Positions 14,681 to 16,530 of a stretch of DNA of 16,530 nt are shown piece by piece. The DNA is from CAVVDT01 sp964568825. GTDB taxonomy: Bacteria > Pseudomonadota > Alphaproteobacteria > Rhizobiales > Aestuariivirgaceae. The position numbers were made by a program, and so were the translations under genes. The notes beneath the pieces are model-generated. The model did not search any database. It saw nothing but the letters and a program-made list of their open reading frames with translations, and was not told where the DNA came from. The stretch is from positions 1 through 16,530 of the forward strand of contig CAZMSA010000075.1 in NCBI GenBank assembly GCA_964568825.1, in the 5' to 3' direction. The number at the start of each line of letters is the position of its first letter. Position 1 is the first letter of the stretch.

Positions 14681-14692
14681 GAACGATCGTTC
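14681..14692. promoter_or_regulatory. Perfect 12-bp palindrome GAACGATCGTTC, candidate repressor operator
   Basis: GAACGATCGTTC is its own reverse complement and lies 26 bases upstream of the RAM-domain start, at about the predicted transcription start. The AACGATCGTT core resembles TetR-family operators; a Thermus PaaR site of the form CNAACGNNCGTTNG is one that I recall. The outermost C and G of that consensus are not matched here. No TetR gene is in the window. Confidence 0.4.
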
Positions 14693-14693
14693 C

Positions 14694-14722
14694 CTTTTCG
14701 CCAACTGCCGGCCGCCGGTCAA
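14694..14722 (-). promoter_or_regulatory. Candidate promoter for the RAM-domain/transporter operon
   Basis: On the minus strand TTGACC (14722-14717; five of six) and GAAAAG (14699-14694; three of six) are 17 bases apart. A second TTGACC lies eight bases upstream (14730-14725). The weak -10 makes this tentative, but it would put the start of transcription within the 12-bp palindrome. Confidence 0.28.
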
Positions 14723-14853
14723 GCGGTCAACGCTACGCAATGAACCGGACTTGAGTTTGGTCGGGGCACATGACACTGTCGCTGCGCAAGGTTGCGATGG
14801 CTGTTTGATGCGGCAAGGCGGGCAGGGTTCAAGCGAGCTTTTTGATATCGGCA

Positions 14854-16443
14854 ATGAGCACGAGACCCAGACAAGATGCCCCTGCGGACGGTCCCCCAGG
14901 GGTGCGTGACGCCAGCCCCTATCAGGACCTGCCGGATGAGGCCTTCTGGCGTTCGGCGGTTGCCGAGGCGTCGCCGGCAGGCCTGCGAGGTCTTTACAAG
15001 AAGAAGTGGAGCATCCCCGCAGATGCCCGGATCGCCACGGCGGGAAGCTGTTTTGCCCAGCACGTAACGCGGCACCTGAGACAGAACGGAATGCACGTTC
15101 TCGACGTGGAGCCACCGCCGGAAACGCTGCCGCAGGCGCTGCACAAAAAGTTCGGCTACGTCACGTACTCGGCGCGCTACGGCAATATCTACACAACCTT
15201 GCAACTGCTGCAATTGGCTGAGGAGGCAGTGGGCCTGTTTAGCCCGCAAGCTGGTGTGTGGCGCAAGGCCGAGAGGTTCTACGATGCCCTCAGGCCGGGT
15301 GTCGAGCCTGAAGGTCTCGGCTCGTTCGAGGAAGTCTTGGCCCAGCGAAAGAGCCACCTGGCGCAGGTCAGGCGCATGCTCGAGACCATGGATGTGTTCA
15401 TCTTCACCCTCGGCCTGACGGAGGCGTGGATCCAGAAGGCGTCCGGCACGGTCTACCCGACGGCGCCGGGCACTATTGCCGGTTCGTTCGATGCAGCGCA
15501 ATTCGCTTTCGTCAATTTCGGCTTTCGCGAGGTGCTCGATGCCTTCGAGAGCTTTCGCCAACTGGTGGGCTCGCTCAGGCCCGAGGGCTCGCGGCCGAAA
15601 ATCCTGTTGAGCGTATCTCCCGTTCCCCTGACGGCGACGGCCAGTGGAAAGCATGTTCTGCAGGCGACGGCCTACTCGAAATCGGTGCTGAGGGCGGTGG
15701 CCGGCCAGCTTGCCGATGAGTACGATGACATCGACTATTTTCCGTCGTTCGAAATCATCACCAACCAGGCAGCGCGCGGGCAGTTCTACGAGGACAACCT
15801 GCGGTCGGTGACGGCGGATGGGGTGAAGGCGGTGATGGCGGTCTTTTTTGGCGAGCACGCGGCTGTGCCACTGTCGACGACGGCACCGAACGCAAGGACA
15901 CAGGCGCCCGCTGCGGCCGGTCGCGTGCGGCGCCGGCCGCGGCCGGTCGACAACGATACGCAATGCGAAGAGGCTCTGCTGGAGGTTTTTGCCCACGGCG
16001 GCTACCGGGTCGGGTCCGACCCATCCAGGCCGGTGATCAGGTTTGTGGGCGACAGCCATATCGCCAGTCTGCGAACCTGCATCGCGCGCAACGCGCATTT
16101 GATCGATCCGCATTACGATTATGATTTCGTTCCGGTTCGCTGGATGACGGCCAAATTCAGCAAGCCGGAAACCCATGCCTATTTTCGCGACATCACGATC
16201 GTCCCGCATGATGAACGCCTCGAAGCGCATGTGCAGTTGCAGCCAGCCGAGCGGCTCAAGGGTGGCATTTTGTGCTTCGTTGGCTGCAGGCTGTTCGGCG
16301 ATGGCCTCTACAGGGCTCATCGTCGACCGGGTGGGGCCGGGGGGGGCGGGAGGCAACTGCAAGCGGACGGGACGGAAGTTGCCGCCGCTGCTGGATGCGG
16401 CCGACCAGCCGCAGGTCGCCAATATTCGGTTGAATTACGATGA
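14854..16443 (+). CDS. GSCFA-domain protein fused to a GDSH-containing domain; 3' part apparently frameshifted
   Basis: The N-terminal half is a GSCFA domain (SGNH-hydrolase-like, function poorly known): SPYQDLPDEAFWRSAV, ATAGSCFAQHVTRHL (61-75), ARYGNIYTTLQLLQL, FIFTLGLTEAW (182-192) and LLSVSPVPLTAT. After an Arg/Pro/Ala-rich linker (about 338-366), a second domain begins with RFVGDSHIASLRT (396-408), another SGNH block-I-like motif. The frame stays in register to GCRLFGDGLY (ending near 16311). Beyond that the translation becomes Gly/Ala/Arg low complexity and stops at 16441-16443, whereas the next frame (16301-16530) becomes protein-like with strong third-position G/C. I infer a one-base indel near 16312-16316. 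ATG 14854 was chosen by family N-terminus; the ribosome site is weak. The role could be carbohydrate or polysaccharide modification, but this is not shown. Confidence 0.75.
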   Translation: MSTRPRQDAPADGPPGVRDASPYQDLPDEAFWRSAVAEASPAGLRGLYKKKWSIPADARIATAGSCFAQHVTRHLRQNGMHVLDVEPPPETLPQALHKKFGYVTYSARYGNIYTTLQLLQLAEEAVGLFSPQAGVWRKAERFYDALRPGVEPEGLGSFEEVLAQRKSHLAQVRRMLETMDVFIFTLGLTEAWIQKASGTVYPTAPGTIAGSFDAAQFAFVNFGFREVLDAFESFRQLVGSLRPEGSRPKILLSVSPVPLTATASGKHVLQATAYSKSVLRAVAGQLADEYDDIDYFPSFEIITNQAARGQFYEDNLRSVTADGVKAVMAVFFGEHAAVPLSTTAPNARTQAPAAAGRVRRRPRPVDNDTQCEEALLEVFAHGGYRVGSDPSRPVIRFVGDSHIASLRTCIARNAHLIDPHYDYDFVPVRWMTAKFSKPETHAYFRDITIVPHDERLEAHVQLQPAERLKGGILCFVGCRLFGDGLYRAHRRPGGAGGGGRQLQADGTEVAAAAGCGRPAAGRQYSVELR

Positions 16444-16530
16444 GATGTTCTACAGGAGCCGAGTCTTCCTGGAGAAGCTAGAGCGGGTTCGGCGTTTTCC
16501 GATTCGTGATGGGATTCACAAATCAGCGGA
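16301..16530 (+). CDS. Continuation of the GSCFA-GDSH protein in the next frame (partial)
   Basis: This frame is open to the right edge and reads LIVDRVGPGG, then KLPPLLDAADQPQVANIRLN and YDEMFYRSRVFLEKLERVRR. Its third codon positions are almost all G or C from 16313 on, as in the neighbouring genes, while the frame of the upstream CDS loses that bias at the same point. ATG 16301 is in frame but has no ribosome site, so I do not think that this is a separate gene. It is best seen as the 3' part of the GSCFA gene after an indel. A run of eight G (16339-16346) lies within it. Confidence 0.6.
   Translation, partial: MASTGLIVDRVGPGGAGGNCKRTGRKLPPLLDAADQPQVANIRLNYDEMFYRSRVFLEKLERVRRFPIRDGIHKSA

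Noticed and set aside
14719..16422. 567-codon minus-strand open frame opposite the GSCFA gene
   Set aside because: The plus strand has the clear GSCFAQH and GDSH patterns; the opposite frame is Arg/His rich with no recognisable domain.
1..16530. CRISPR array, tRNA or rRNA gene, IS element, riboswitch, phage or defence genes
   Set aside because: I looked for direct repeats with spacers, cloverleaf-like stretches, transposase motifs and known defence families in the translated frames and saw none.

Overview
The window looks like a chromosomal segment from a high-GC alphaproteobacterium, most likely of the order Hyphomicrobiales (Rhizobiales). The signs are the ATP synthase zeta subunit (DUF1476) next to purC, purB next to a DUF2259 secreted protein, a strong third-position G/C preference, and a GTC-hairpin repeat of the type common in that class. 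No plasmid, phage, IS, tRNA, rRNA or CRISPR feature is visible.

Layout. Positions 1-5914 carry housekeeping genes interleaved with catabolic ones. In order they are: the 5' end of purC (minus), then on the plus strand the zeta subunit, an MhpD/HpaH-type hydratase, an HpaI-type aldolase, nicotinate phosphoribosyltransferase and a small secreted L,D-transpeptidase, followed by purB on the minus strand. Positions 5981-13325 hold a phenylacetate block arranged around a divergent promoter region (9452-9604). paaI, paaK and paaX run leftward and are joined without a gap to a DUF2259 gene and then purB. paaA, paaB, paaC, paaD and paaE run rightward. Positions 13326-16530 hold a 97-bp nested palindrome, a BASS-type transporter with a stand-alone Lrp/AsnC-type RAM sensor gene (minus), and a GSCFA-domain protein fused to a GDSH-containing domain that appears frameshifted near 16312.

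How the genes work together. PaaK activates phenylacetate to phenylacetyl-CoA. PaaABC(D)E epoxidises the ring using electrons from the PaaE flavin/iron-sulfur reductase. PaaI clears dead-end thioesters, and PaaX is expected to repress both arms until phenylacetyl-CoA accumulates. The isomerase, ring-opening and beta-oxidation genes (paaG, paaZ, paaF, paaH, paaJ) are not here and must lie elsewhere. The hydratase/aldolase pair at 917-2540 resembles the last two steps of a meta-cleavage or homoprotocatechuate route, but no ring-cleavage genes accompany it.

I did not find a convincing new multi-gene system. The items most worth a second look are the symmetric 97-bp palindrome with compensatory base changes, the frameshifted GSCFA-GDSH fusion, the overlap of a predicted paaI promoter with inverted repeats, the run-on arrangement from the paa genes into purB, and a perfect 12-bp palindrome in front of the RAM-sensor/transporter pair.
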